Counted from the first letter of the stretch, positions 36,001 through 47,261 are shown. The stretch is DNA of 64,000 nt from Rutidosis leptorrhynchoides (GCF_046630445.1 NC_092343.1:134285501-134349500); one strand, 5' to 3'. Program-made: numbers and translations. Notes: generated by a model from the letters alone, not told the origin.

Positions 36001-37506
36001 TTGTTTTCAAAACAAGATGCTAAATCATGCTTAATTCGTTGGATCTTGCTCCTGCAAGAGTTTGACATCGAAATCAGAGATAAAAAGGGAGCAGAAAATC
36101 TTGCCGTCGATCATCTTTCACGCCTTGAGAACCCTGAGCTAGAAACTCTCGATGAATCCGCGATACAGGATGACTTTCCTGACGAACATCTCATGAAGAT
36201 CGAGAGTGTTGAAATACCATGGTTCGCACCAATTGCGAACTATTTGGTATGCGGATTTCTTGAAAAGGGACTGTCGTATCAAAAACGAAAGAAATTCTTT
36301 AGCGACATTAAACACTACTTTTGGGAGGATCCACATCTGTTTAAAAATTGTATCGATGGAGTAATACGAAGGTGCGTATTCGGGAATGAAGCTAGACAAA
36401 TCTTACTCCATTGTCACACAGGACCTACAGGAGGGCATTATGGACCTCAACTCACGGGAAGAAAGGTCTACGAGGCTGGATTCTATTGGCCTTCTATTTT
36501 TAAGGATGCCCATCTTCTCTGTAAATCCTGTGATGCATGTCAAAGGGTCAGGAGAATAAGTCAACGCGATGAGATGCCACAAAATGTCATTCAAGTTTGT
36601 GAAGTTTTCGACATTTGGGGCATTGACTTCATGGGCCCTTTTCCAAAATCTCATAATAATCTCTACATACTCGTTGCTATTGATTATGTGTCTAAATGGG
36701 CGGAAGCACAAGGTCTCCCAACAAATGATGCACGAGTTGTAGTCAACTTTTTGAAACATCTTTTTGCACGGTTCGGAACACCGAAAGCTTTGATAAGTGA
36801 TCGGGGTAAACATTTTTGCAACGCTCAACTTGAGAAAGTTCTTAAAAGATATGGGATAACTCATAAGATATCGACAGCTTATCATCCACAAACAAGTGGA
36901 CAAGTTGAGAACACTAACCGAGCATTAAAACGTATTCTAGAGAAAACTGTAGGTGCAAATCCAAAGGAGTGGTCCATGAAATTGGAGGATGCTCTTTGGG
37001 CCTTTCAAACGGCCTATAAAACTCCAATTGGAACCACACCTTTTCGTCTCGTATATGGAAAAGCATGTCATCTCCCCGTTGAGATCGAGCATAAAGCATT
37101 TTGGGCTCTTAAGACATGCAATCTTGATTTGCATGAAGCAGGACGATTACGTTTAAGCCAGCTGAATGAATTAGATGAGTTAAGGCATGACGCAGATGAA
37201 AACTCACTCATCTACAAAGAAAAAACAAATAAATGGAACGATAAACGTTTAAACAAAAAAATATTTCATGAAGGAGACCGTGTCCTTTTATTCAATTCTA
37301 GATTTAAACTATTTTCTGGAAAGTTAAAATCTAGATGGTCAGGACCGTTCATAGTTACAAGAGTTTTACATTATGGAACGGTCGAATTAGTGGACTCAAA
37401 TGATAAACCATTCAAAGTAAATGGACACAGACTGAAACACTATTTTGATGGACCACGAGAGATTGAAAATGATCTTAATCATAAGTTCGACACCACAGCT
37501 AACTAA
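36001..37506 (+). CDS. pol: Athila-1 integrase (open segment)
   Basis: An open frame of 501 codons begins inside the end of RNase H. Integrase proper starts at about codon 95, with the HHCC-type zinc module ([14 protein letters not shown] ... CKSCDACQR). The catalytic core follows with [22 protein letters not shown] and [18 protein letters not shown] (D, D, E), and a C-terminal GPF-type module ([11 protein letters not shown]). It ends with TAA at 37504-37506. Its own start is not convincing, because it is the C-terminal part of the polyprotein. Of the Athila-1 coding parts it is the best preserved and looks full length. Confidence 0.9.
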   Translation: MFSKQDAKSCLIRWILLLQEFDIEIRDKKGAENLAVDHLSRLENPELETLDESAIQDDFPDEHLMKIESVEIPWFAPIANYLVCGFLEKGLSYQKRKKFFSDIKHYFWEDPHLFKNCIDGVIRRCVFGNEARQILLHCHTGPTGGHYGPQLTGRKVYEAGFYWPSIFKDAHLLCKSCDACQRVRRISQRDEMPQNVIQVCEVFDIWGIDFMGPFPKSHNNLYILVAIDYVSKWAEAQGLPTNDARVVVNFLKHLFARFGTPKALISDRGKHFCNAQLEKVLKRYGITHKISTAYHPQTSGQVENTNRALKRILEKTVGANPKEWSMKLEDALWAFQTAYKTPIGTTPFRLVYGKACHLPVEIEHKAFWALKTCNLDLHEAGRLRLSQLNELDELRHDADENSLIYKEKTNKWNDKRLNKKIFHEGDRVLLFNSRFKLFSGKLKSRWSGPFIVTRVLHYGTVELVDSNDKPFKVNGHRLKHYFDGPREIENDLNHKFDTTAN

Positions 37507-37775
37507 GTGTGGGGAGAGTCGAATGTTCCAAGAGAGAGAAAGATCTTGTGTTTGATATTCTGTTCTTGTTTAGTTTTCCAAGAATGGAATCCGATTGGTC
37601 TTTCCCTAGCAGACCCTAAAAAACTAGTCTTCTCCCCCCATTCTAAATTTTTATTTTTTCTTTCATGTGTTTTATTTTTGTTTCTATTTATTTTCAGATG
37701 CATAAGTCGCGCACTTCGGTTGATCAAAACCATTCACTTCTCATATACACACTGATCTACACCTTACCAATTGAT

Positions 37776-38135
37776 ATGGTGTTGGAGATCAGGGAGAAAA
37801 TGACTGCTATTAGAAAAGAGAAAAGGGTAGAACATAACAAAGTTAATTTCGCACAAGGTACATCTAAATCTGCTGCAAAACGAAGGGCAAAACAACTCGA
37901 GAAATGTTACAAGTGCGGAAAGTGGTCCCACGAAGGAGAATGCCCAAAGAATCAAACACATTCTAATTTCGAGTTCGTAACTTTATGCCGAGAAGGGCCA
38001 GTCAGGTGTTTCCAAGAAAAATTACTAAACTCGAGAGGGTACGCATATGAAGCTATGGAAAATCAACTTGGTCGGCTCACTTTTGAAGAAATTCGCTCAG
38101 GTCGTTTTCAAGATGATAATTCTGTGAGATTCTGA
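37776..38135 (+). CDS. Small zinc-knuckle ORF downstream of integrase
   Basis: A 119-residue frame starts at ATG 37776 (MVLEIREKMTAIRKEKR), with an in-frame but less convincing ATG at 37665. It has a Lys/Arg-rich N-terminal half, then CYKCGKWSHEGEC (37905-37943), a CX2CX4HX3C arrangement one residue shorter than the standard CCHC knuckle. A C-terminal part reads GYAYEAMENQLGRLTFEEI. It is separated from integrase by 270 bases and a purine tract. Athila relatives often carry an extra ORF here, usually called envelope-like, but this one has no membrane segment. I do not recognise its family; nucleic-acid binding is inferred from the knuckle. Confidence 0.6.
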   Translation: MVLEIREKMTAIRKEKRVEHNKVNFAQGTSKSAAKRRAKQLEKCYKCGKWSHEGECPKNQTHSNFEFVTLCREGPVRCFQEKLLNSRGYAYEAMENQLGRLTFEEIRSGRFQDDNSVRF

Positions 38136-40951
38136 AATTCTCACAAGCGTGCGAGTGTACGAATGTGCAAGTGTGCGAGTGTAATAGTTTGTTGTGTGAT
38201 TTATTTTAGTGTGTTATTGTGTGATAAACATGTATGCTTGTTTGTAAAGAATAATGTATTTGTAATTTAAATTTGTTTGTTTGTTTAAATGCATTTAATC
38301 TTCGGCTTTCGAGCGATAAATCTTCTAATTTAAGTGTTTAAATTGGTAATCGGTAAAATTAGGTACTTAAAACTTAAATTACTGTTATCAAACAAAAGTT
38401 TAAATTTTGAATTAGGGAATATCGTTTATTGAGAAGATATAAATATCTTAAGTCAAATACTTAATATAACGATTTCAAAATATTCATGAGTGAAATTAAG
38501 TTCCTGCTGAAATCACGCTAGAACGAAAAGTTTTGTTATTATTATTAAAGATAATTTGACTTAAGTGGGATAAAAATATACTTTTAATTAATAACTTTAA
38601 AATGCCGAATGCTATAAATTTGTCCCGAGTTAAGATTAAGTGTTTACACTGAAATTACTTTACCCAAGGGTGGGGCGAGAATTTTGTTATCGTTATTTTA
38701 TCCTTATTAATTTAAAGTATACCAAAAATAAATTTAATTCTTTTGTGTGATTTTATTTTCTATGTATCGACTTGAAATGATAATTATAAAAATTTATCGC
38801 GGGTAAGAATAGGTGATAAAACCGAAATTACCCTACCCAAGGACGGGGCGCAAATTTTATTATTATTATTACAAGTTTTAATTTTAAGTATTGTAAAATA
38901 TTATTTAAAAAAAAATGTGTGTGTCGTTGTGTGCATGTTTGTTTGTTTTGTTTGTTGTGTGAAAATAGGTAAAACAAGGTATGTTCATAGACTGACAGTA
39001 AGTTCAGCAAAAGTAACTAATTTTTTGACGAAACATGTGAACAAGAGAATATATTGGTAATAAAGAACAATTCAACTCCAAACAGCGCAAGTTAGGGCTT
39101 TCTAGCTCTAAGAGGTTTTAACACCCTTTCTATACTATTTGCCCTCGTGAATTCTAATTTTTGTCTGATTTCATTGTAAATGAGGGCATTGCATGATCTC
39201 AAGTGTGGGGAGGGGTTATAATTCTCTCGGTTTATACACTTGGCTTATTATTTAAATTTTGTGAAAAATTTTAAAAAATTTCTAGCTAAATAAATTCAAA
39301 TCATGTTTATATATATTTATGAACGGTAAAATTAAGTAAAATTTACTGAAACTATCGTCACCTAAAATGGACATAAATTTAGAAACAATACAAATGTTGA
39401 ATTTATTTAATAGAATAGAAGAGAATAAAAAGGCAAAGAAAAAGCCAAGTGTGGGGAGATTTACCAATCTATTTGTTTAAAACTGCATATCACATGTTTG
39501 TGCGAAGTTTTGCAGGTACTTTTGTTGTAATCCATAAAGAACAGTGATTGAAACCGAGACATGGGCCAATTGGAGAACTAAAAGGGCGATCTACACTATA
39601 AGGGGTAGTATTGCACCCAACTGACCCTTCGTACAAAATGTTTTTAAAAGATCAAAATGTGTTCATAAAATCTTATTTTCCTTAAGAAAAACATTAATCT
39701 TTTAATACACGAGGTCTTCAGGATGAATCAATTCCATCCTAGAGGAAGTAAAGTCTTCCAAAAAAGAAACGCGCTTCTTGATTTAGGTTAAGAAGTTGTC
39801 GTCCAGACCGGCTGTAGAGTCTACGAAAAACCTTGTAAAGTTTTCTCGAAAATTAGCTGGAAATCCACGGACCTCAGCATCAAACAGGGTCGCCAAGTGG
39901 TCAGACTTATCCTATCCATGAGAGGATCTGTCTCGTAAAATGGGGAGGACGCCTTGCAAATCAGCTGGATAAGACTGATGAACCAGATCCCCAGAAAGGA
40001 TAATCTCTTTAAAGATTAAAAATCAGCATTTAAGCCTGATATTACTCAATCCTTGAGATTGACATTAAAGATTGAGAATTACAAACTCATGGAATTCGAT
40101 GATATCTATACTCAAACTTGATCGAGAAAATGTTTTGAAAAATATAAAACCGATTTGTTTTCAAAGAACTTATTTTCAGTACGTTCATTACTGTTGAACG
40201 TAAAATCCTAGAAATTTACCGAAATTCACTAGGTCACCTGAACCAAATCGGGTGTCAACCGTACAAACGGTGGTTGCATAGCATGGTCGAAGACAGGACC
40301 TTGTGCCAGACCAAAAATTTCTAGGGTGATCTTTACTATTTCTCCTACAAAGTATAGTAATTGCATCCGACACGATATTGACCATGATTTTATGCAATGT
40401 CTTAAAAGACATCGCCTTAACAGTTTCTTGTTCATCGCTCTCCTTTGCAACCGGACGGTAGTTTGCCGTAAGGTAATATACGGAACAAGTAAACTGGATG
40501 TGTGCTTTCCAAACACAAGGTTAGCAGTGGGTACACAAAACCGAAAGTTTTAGCTTAAAATCAAAAGAGAATACGAAACCCACAACCCACAAAAATGTTT
40601 ATGAAAACTTACACCGGTGATGGGTTAATCCGGAAAACGTGTCTATTGTAAAAGCTAGCATGCATTTTCAAAATACAAAATGTTTTCATCAGGTTCCTAT
40701 TTCCCTAAGGATCTAAATTTTTCTAAGTCACGTAAGACTTTAACTACGACCCTTAAGTTTCATTAATTTGAAACTTGTTCGTGTTATGAATTGAATTGAC
40801 GGAATTTGTATCGTGACGTGAAAAAGAAACCATCATCATTGTATATAGTGTAAAATAGAGTGTGAAAAATAAAAGAATAAATCGTGTGAAGTGTGATTTA
40901 TATTATTTCGAAGTATTTTGAGTTCTGTATTGCTTGAGGACAAGCAATGTT
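38136..40951 (+). other. Athila-1 3' non-coding region
   Basis: About 2.8 kb with no convincing gene. Degenerate repeated segments with the signature CCCAAGGNNGGGGCG occur near 38664 and 38838. Purine-rich AAGTGTGGGGAG tracts, like the element's PPT, occur at 39201 and 39447, and one also follows integrase at 37505. Minus-strand open stretches at 40188-40516 lack domains and are judged chance frames. Confidence 0.65.
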
Positions 40952-40965
40952 CAAGTGTGGGATTT
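40952..40965 (+). other. Athila-1 polypurine tract
   Basis: CAAGTGTGGGATTT directly precedes the 3' LTR, within the context GAGGACAAGCAATGTT that is typical of the Athila 3' end. Confidence 0.8.
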
Positions 40966-42821
40966 TGATATTGCTCAAAATGAACATATATTTAGGCGCA
41001 ATATCAGTCCAAAATAATAAGTTTGTATTTGTATTTGTATTTGTATCACTTTTCGGTTGTAAATGTATAAATATTCTAAAAGTGAAGACGGAGTGCGAAA
41101 ATGAAGATTCAAAGAAGAGAACAGTCAAAATGCTCAATGTAGAAATTATACTCCAAGATGTACAAAATGTCTGGATCAGTTTGATGGAATCTAACACAGT
41201 ATCCATGAGTAAATAAACAATTACAAATCATCATTGGTGGCTATTTTAAGGAGCTCTAATAAAATCAAAAGAAGACTTGAGTGACAATAGTTTGGCCAGA
41301 TCATGCCAACTTCCCTTTATAAAATTACAAAAGAATTTATAATGGAGATAGTTGGTCAAGTGCTATCATGATATACGGAGTAATAATTCACAAAGATGGA
41401 AACCCAAATTGAGTTGTTGCTTTTTAAAGATACAGCACCAAAAAATATAATAAAAATATTAGGTGAAGGTGGTTACTTTCAGTATTAAATTTAGAGAGTG
41501 GGACAAGTGAAAGTGATTTTCATACTATTTTACACTTTGAATAAATAAACAAAATTATGGGACAACATGATGGAGCATTTGGGTTATAAAGAGAACACAC
41601 AGAGAGGGGACAAGGGAGCTCAGCAAGTTCCAAGAGTAAAAGAAGTTGACTAACATTCTCACACACACATCCGATTTATATTCCATTTTCCCAAGTTTCA
41701 GATTGTGTACTGTAATATAAATTTGTACGGGTGTTGTAATTTGAAGTTTTCTACCGCGTTGAATTAATGGAAGCCAAGAACTTTTGTGTAAGTTTTATTT
41801 ATCCTTTTATCATGTGTAGTAGCTAATTTATTATTATGCTTATTTAACCCAAGTAGTTATTATGTTTGACTAAAAATAGAAAATAGGTTGATTTAATTTG
41901 TACAACGATTAATATTTAGATAAAGAACGACCTTAAGGGAGATTGGGGTTTTAACTATTAATGTGTATGGTAAAATAATTAAGTGACAACTTGTTAAATT
42001 ACCACTATTTATAATTTACAATATGTATAAATAATCACATACGTTGACCGGACACGGAGAACGGGTTATTTACATATATGGTAAATTATTTATTGAAACG
42101 GACACGTGAATAGATTAATGGTTAAAAGACTAGTTAAAATTAAGGTGTGTTACAATCAGTGACAACTGGTGTAATTATTGACATACGTGACAACCGCGTC
42201 AAACCATCTAAATAGTAATTAGTTAGAATATTTAACTGTGGTTACAAGATAGAATGACGAGGACACTCGCATTTGATGCTTGTAATTATAGGACTGCGCT
42301 GGACAACTCCAGGTGGACATATTAAATATTCTACGGGTGCAAGGAAAATTAACCCAGGGTAAAAAGTAAAAAAGTAAAAGTCAAACATCGTAACTAAGGA
42401 AGTTAAATAAGCATAATACTCTTTTATTGTATTTTCATCTCGTTTAGTTAAAGTAATATTTATTTACCGCAGTAATTTTTATTTACTTCATTGCTATAAT
42501 TTAGTTTAAATTTATTATCTTGTTGTTTAAATTAAAAAGAAAAGCTAAAAAGACAAACCGGTCGTTAAACGGTAAATCCCCCCAAAGTTACGTATAATTA
42601 CTATATATTACTAAATCTAACTTAGTTACTTAATTTACCTAGATAACCTAGTAAAACACCTAATAAAAGTGTCCATGGATCGACCTCCCGGACTTTACCT
42701 TAGCTATATTACCATACGATAGGTATACTTGCCTAGTGTGTTTTAGTTTAATTTTAGGTAATTTTCTGTAGTAAATAATATAAAACTGATAACCGTTTCG
42801 CCACCCCTAAAACAGACATCA
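40966..42821 (+). mobile_element. Athila-1 3' LTR
   Basis: A 1856-base LTR with the same termini as the 5' copy, followed by GTAAT at 42822-42826. About 25 base differences from the 5' LTR were counted by eye. Confidence 0.93.
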
Positions 42822-43315
42822 GTAATTGTCCTAAATTTTGTTGCCCGGAGGGTGTAATGACTAGCCGGAGGCGTCCACAATCGGAGCTGTTGGTGAGTTT
42901 GGAAGACAATGAACCTTTAAGGGTTGATCTAAACCCCGATCACAGGGATTTATTCGCTGACGATCCAATCTGGCGTCCACCCGGTCGAAAAGATGGTAGA
43001 AAAAGTCAAAAAAGTTGGGTTTCGTCCGACACTGCCTCCTCACATTGTTCATCCGACGATGTTCATTCTCAAATCTTGCTAACCTAACAAGAAATTGTTT
43101 TAACCCAAAAACAATAACGTGAATCTGCATTAATGAAAGTAATGAATCGCGCATTTAGAATTCTCAACACAACCGTCAACCCGAACTTGCCAAAAAAGAC
43201 CAACAAATTCTTCAATAATATCGCGGAATATTGAAAACGGTCTTGTTATCGGACTAAGACAACGAAGATCAAGACAATGAAGATGATGACACCACACCAC
43301 TCGAGTGGTTTGTTT
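42822..43315 (+). pseudogene. Harbinger ORF1, 3' half
   Basis: After the duplicated GTAAT the interrupted ORF1 continues with LNFVARRV-like sequence, then an acidic part and WRPPGRKDGRKSQKSW. The latter resembles the RPxGRKxxK segment that precedes the C-terminal region of these trihelix/NAM-associated proteins. FRILNTTVNPNLPKK and an Asp-rich tail follow, with stops near 43085 and 43230. Frame changes make it a pseudogene. The target reads through when 19935-42821 and one GTAAT are removed. Confidence 0.75.
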
Positions 43316-43701
43316 ATATTTATTTAATTATGTAATGTTTTTTTTATTTTATGTGAACTTTTATATTTATTATTGTAATGCTTTTATATTAATGTAATGT
43401 TTTTAAATTTATTTAATAAAGTGTTATTTTTATTTATTTATTGTTTATAAAAATTATTTTAAAATGGGTTAAAGTTTGAGATGGAGTGTAAGATTACAGA
43501 GGGATTAGTGAAAGAAACGTTAACGTTTTTTGTGATGATGTGACGCTGATATAAAAGAGAAAAATTGTGTTAAAAGAGTATAAGTAGGGAGTGGCCTCCT
43601 TTAGAAACAAATAGAATGGCCTTACAATGATGGAAATAACCAATCAAACATCTTCCAAATCATGCTAGCCAATAAAATCACTTCTTTTTTGTGCCCATGT
43701 T
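43316..43701. other. Probable 3' end of the Harbinger element; no gene
   Basis: AT-rich sequence, then a block at 43480-43620 (GGAGTGTAAGATTACAGAGG, GGGAGTGGCCTCC) that could include subterminal or terminal Harbinger sequence. I could not match it to an inverted partner near 14900 or 18800, so the boundary is open. Confidence 0.4.
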
Positions 43702-43860
43702 TGTCACGACTCGAAAATTTCGATCTAAATTTAAACTCAGACTCTTACAATAATGAAATATTTCTGATAATATAAGTAAATTGTTGTATTGCATTTTGAA
43801 TGTTTTCATCCATTTATTTACCTTTCGACCTTTCCGGCGATTCACGAACAATAATTTATA

Positions 43861-43954
<94 letters not shown>

Positions 43955-44014
43955 CTTGAAAAAACGTTGATAAATATTATATTATGATTTAGTTTTCAAA
44001 ATTAAATGTGATAC

Positions 44015-44046
<32 letters not shown>
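43702..44046 (+). mobile_element. Truncated Gypsy LTR start
   Basis: TGTCACGACTCGAAAATTTC resembles the LTR start of elements A and B (TGTGATGACCCGGGAATT). GGCGATTCACGAACAAT further in matches the corresponding part of B near 53800. The LTR is lost in (TA)n tracts (43865-43953 and about 44018-44046). Confidence 0.6.
43865..43953. repeat. (TA)n microsatellite
   Basis: About 89 bases of pure AT dinucleotide repeat in the LTR scrap; a shorter tract follows at about 44018-44046. Confidence 0.95.
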
Positions 44047-44050
<4 letters not shown>

Positions 44051-44610
44051 GTATGATCAAGAGGGAATTAACCATTCGGGGGAAGCGAATAATTGGTGTG
44101 CAACAATTGCACTATATGTAATCACGAACAAAACGAGATATTAAATTTGCACAAGGCAAGTTTAATTAGTTTGCAACACAAACTTATTCTTGTTCGACGT
44201 CAGACGAAAAGCATGAAGCAGAACCATAAATCAAATTAGTTTGCGGCTTCCTTTTTATATTTTATCTCCTAGACACAATCGAAAGGAATTAATGTATTGT
44301 GTTTATGTTTTGTGTCGGCTCCCACAAAATAAGAACACCGGTTTTATTTTTTTTCTTGCGGCTCTATTTCAACCAAAACAATCATTCGTTAATTGTTTAT
44401 GTTTTCCATATCTCTTCTTAAATAAATAAAACATGAAACCCTTTTATTCCTTTTAACTCTTCGTGCCCAACAAGAATATTAAAAAAAAGAAATCAGCCCA
44501 TTTTGATTATGTGATTGTATCTCATTTACATAAGGCTAAAGAAACATAATTATGTATACATATGTTTTATTTTATTTAGCTTAAATACAAAATAAGCTCA
44601 TTATATATTA
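44047..44610. other. No gene seen
   Basis: Begins AGTGGTATGATCAAGAGGGA directly after a (TA)n tract, which looks like the edge of another repeat, but I could not identify the family. The remainder is AT-rich and has no open frame of note. Confidence 0.4.
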
Positions 44611-45017
44611 TATACCTATATCTAAAAGGCAAAGGCCAAATGAATAGTACTATTTCTTTTTCCACTTTTCGCAAACTTAACCCCTCAACTTTTATTAAAA
44701 TACAAATCGCACCCCCACTTTATACTCTTATTATATACCTATATCTAAAAGGCAAATGCCAAATGAATAGTACTATTCCTTTTTCCAAATTTAACCCCTC
44801 AACTTTTATTAAAATACAAATCGCAACCCCACTTTATACTCTTATTATATACCTATATCTAAAAGGCAAAGGCCAAATGAATAGTACTATTCCTTTTTCC
44901 ACTTTTCGCAAACTAAGCCCCTCAACTTTTATTAAAATACAAATCGCACCCCCACTTTATACTCTTATTATATATTATATATTATATACCTATGTCTAAA
45001 AGGCGAAGGTCAAATGA
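44611..45017. repeat. Tandem repeat, four units of about 114-137 bases
   Basis: Units beginning TCTAAAAGG at 44621, 44744, 44858 and 44995 each contain AATAGTACTATT and the AACTTTTATTAAAATACAAA segment. A 119-codon frame through the array is a repeat artefact. Shorter, more diverged repeats continue to about 45400. Confidence 0.85.
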
Positions 45018-45506
45018 ATAGTACTATTCCTTTTTCCACTTTTCACAAACTTAACCCCTCAACTTTTATTAAAATACAAATCGCACCCCACTTTACACTC
45101 TTATTAAAATACAAATAGCACCCCCACTTTATACGTATATTTTTTTCCAAATTTCACAAACTTAACCCCCTAACTTTTATTAAAATACAAATCGAACCCC
45201 CACTTTACTAATTTTTTTTTTTTTTACTAATACTCAATTTTCACAAACTTAACCCCCTAACTTTTATTAAAATAGAAATCGAACTCCCACTTTATACGTA
45301 TATTTTTTTAAAATTTCACAAACTTAACCCCCTAACTTTTATTAAAATACAAATCGAACCCCCACTTTACTAACTTTTTTTTAAATAAAACCCGAACGCT
45401 AAAAGAGGCAACTTTCACAAAAGGAACAACCCTTCAATGTTAGATGTCGAAAAAAATTATTTTTTACAAAATAGATCAAGACTTTTTTTTAACTCGCATT
45501 CAAAAC

Positions 45507-45542
45507 GGAGCCCCCGGCGCGAAGCGAGGGCTCCACATCTAG
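45507..45542 (+). other. Helitron-type terminal hairpin and CTAG end
   Basis: GGAGCCC (45507-45513) pairs with GGGCTCC (45528-45534) around a GC-rich loop, with ACAT then CTAG at 45539-45542 and T following. A hairpin a few bases before CTRR, inserted before T, is the known Helitron 3' terminus. Confidence 0.65.
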
Positions 45543-45790
45543 TTTGGTAATCAAATTATCCATGAACATTTTATATTTAATTAAATCATATTATACTTTT
45601 CGAACTATACGTTTAAATTATATATATCAACAATATATAATAAATGGTGATTATAAATATGTATATACAATATATACATATAACCGGATATCTAAATGCC
45701 CATTATGTGTGACCTCGTACGCTTTTATATAAGTGGTAGTATAGATTTGTGTTATGACGTGCACACTAAGTCAACAAACTCCCACTTGTG
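45543..45790 (-). mobile_element. Copia LTR edge and PPT (minus strand)
   Basis: The plus strand runs to GTCAACA at about 45776, followed by AACTCCCACTTGTGC. On the minus strand this is a purine-rich GCACAAGTGGGAG before TGTTGAC, the same layout as the Copia-2 3' end at 8721-8735. The LTR is cut on its left by the Helitron-like end, so only about 235 bases are present. Confidence 0.5.
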
Positions 45791-47261
45791 CATGCCATAA
45801 CATCTAGAAAACTATACATACATATATTGGCGTCTAGCAACACGTCAATGCCCCTGAAAATATACAAGTGTTTGTTTCAGCTAAACGAACTATCATTATT
45901 TAAAAAATGATTTAATGATTGAATGTCTATTGTCCCTTTATTACAGATACCGAGTTGACATGAGACATGGATCTAGTCATTCTCATTTGTCAACTAATCA
46001 TATGTCTCGATCTAGAAAATTTGATTGTGATCACCAAGTTAAAATTGATAATCAATCAATATAGCCTGGACACAGCCGTGTAAATATCCATTCATTTTCA
46101 TCGAGAGGCCCAGCGATATCATACTCTCACATAGAAGAATAAATCCCATTTTGATTATATGTGTTCTTCATGTACTTCACATCATACCCAATGATGCCTT
46201 TATAACTACCTTGTTCAGGACAGCGTTTAACCATATCAACGTATAATATGTCATAAAATCTAAAACCAACATATACATCTCAGGTCTAAGGACACAAAAG
46301 ACATAACCATTATGAGATTCACTATTGACAACGATCCATGTAGTGACATCTCATGATTGGGTCATTCCAATATTCATCATCAATGAATACATATGAATTT
46401 TGGCCTCAACAAGTTTACTATTCATCATCAGTGAATAAAACCAAACTTCATAATAATTTTAATTCATGTTATTCCCATAACATGACCGATTATGGAGATT
46501 AAGAATAATCTGATGAAACATGACTAGGAACTTAAAAATCAACAGATTTAAGTCACACAATGGTGGAATAAGTGAATCAAACCATCTAGTGAATATGAGA
46601 AGCTTTTTGGGATTAATTAAGTCAAACCACAACAAATCATGTATGATTAGATCAACACCTAGAGCTATTATTCACCACCTGGGTGATTTGGGTTGAGAGA
46701 GAATCGGATGAGGCTACCAGATCTGAGTGATGTGTGTGTAATGAGAGGCTTAACCTAAAATGAAGAACATAACACTTATATACCCATGCTGTTGACTCAC
46801 ACGTGCGAGTCATCCATCACTCGTACGAGTTGGCTTCCTCAGCCGTACGGGTGATCACCCACTAGTGTCATATTATTTAGGTTATATTTATGACTTAGCT
46901 CAGCATCAACCGTGCGTATGAGCCTGTCAGCCGTACGAGTGAGGCTTCACTCGTACGTCTGACTAAGTCTAAGATAGTCAAACATCCTTATCGCATTCCT
47001 TCAGTACCTGTAACCACATACAAACACAGATAGAATAATAATGAGCGATCATGGTAGCCTGTAAACTGAAGTACCTGCAATGGACGTGGGTTAGATGTCT
47101 AGGGACTTACAAAAAATGCATCAACATAATCAACAATTATTCATGGATTAAACATGCTAATATAGAACACAGTGATATAAATGAAAACGAGCATACCAAT
47201 TATCTCAATTCATTAAGATAAAACTGTTTAATGTTCCAGAAATATTCAAATACTAAATTAC
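45791..47261 (-). other. Non-coding Copia-associated region with LTR-like promoter
   Basis: No conserved protein motif is visible. Around 46700-46960 on the minus strand is an arrangement like an LTR promoter (TATA box, CpG-rich palindromes upstream, CT-rich leader downstream). The region could be a solo LTR inserted between RNase H and PPT, or an unusually long 3' region of this Copia; I could not define termini. Confidence 0.4.
46775..46957 (-). promoter_or_regulatory. Putative LTR promoter with CpG-rich palindromes
   Basis: On the minus strand TATATAAG (46775-46782) is preceded by GACTC/GAGTC arms (46794-46811), the palindrome ACTCGTACGAGT (46819-46830) and CCGTACGG (46843-46850). Further upstream is a 10-bp stem, CGTACGAGTG with CACTCGTACG (46932-46957, six-base loop). 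The spacing to TATA is like that in elements A and Athila-2. Function is inferred. Confidence 0.5.

Larger units (their letters stand above)
19935..42821 (+). mobile_element. Athila-1, complete Gypsy element carrying a nested insertion
   Basis: Two LTRs (1849 and 1856 bases), a tRNA-Asp primer site, gag, protease, RT, RNase H, integrase, a further small ORF, a long 3' non-coding region, a polypurine tract and an exact 5-base target duplication define the element. RT-before-integrase order and the RT/integrase sequences place it in the Athila group of Gypsy. Without element A (23559-32898) and its extra GATAT it is about 13.5 kb. By eye the LTRs differ at roughly 25 positions plus a hexamer indel. 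Stops and frameshifts in gag and pol make it non-autonomous today. Confidence 0.93.
44611..45542 (+). mobile_element. Helitron-like element, 3' end and repeat array
   Basis: The right end shows the Helitron terminal pattern: a GC-rich hairpin, four bases, then CTAG followed by T. Leftward is a series of diverged repeats sharing CTTAACCCCTCAACTTTTAT and AAATACAAATCGCACCCCCA. The 5' boundary is uncertain. TCTAAAAGGCAAAGGCC at 44621 is a candidate TC start but occurs four times in the array. No Rep/helicase sequence is present, so it would be non-autonomous. Confidence 0.6.

Noticed and set aside
40188..40516. Overlapping minus-strand frames in the Athila-1 3' region as an antisense gene
   Set aside because: Short, without recognisable domains, in a region with plus-strand element features; judged chance frames.
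43480..43640. Harbinger terminal inverted repeat
   Set aside because: The block looks terminal-like, but I could not find a matching inverted copy near 14.9 kb or 18.8 kb by eye, so no boundary is claimed.
44640..44999. 119-codon frame with internal peptide repeats
   Set aside because: It is a read-through of the Helitron-like tandem repeat; the units are not multiples kept in frame across the array.
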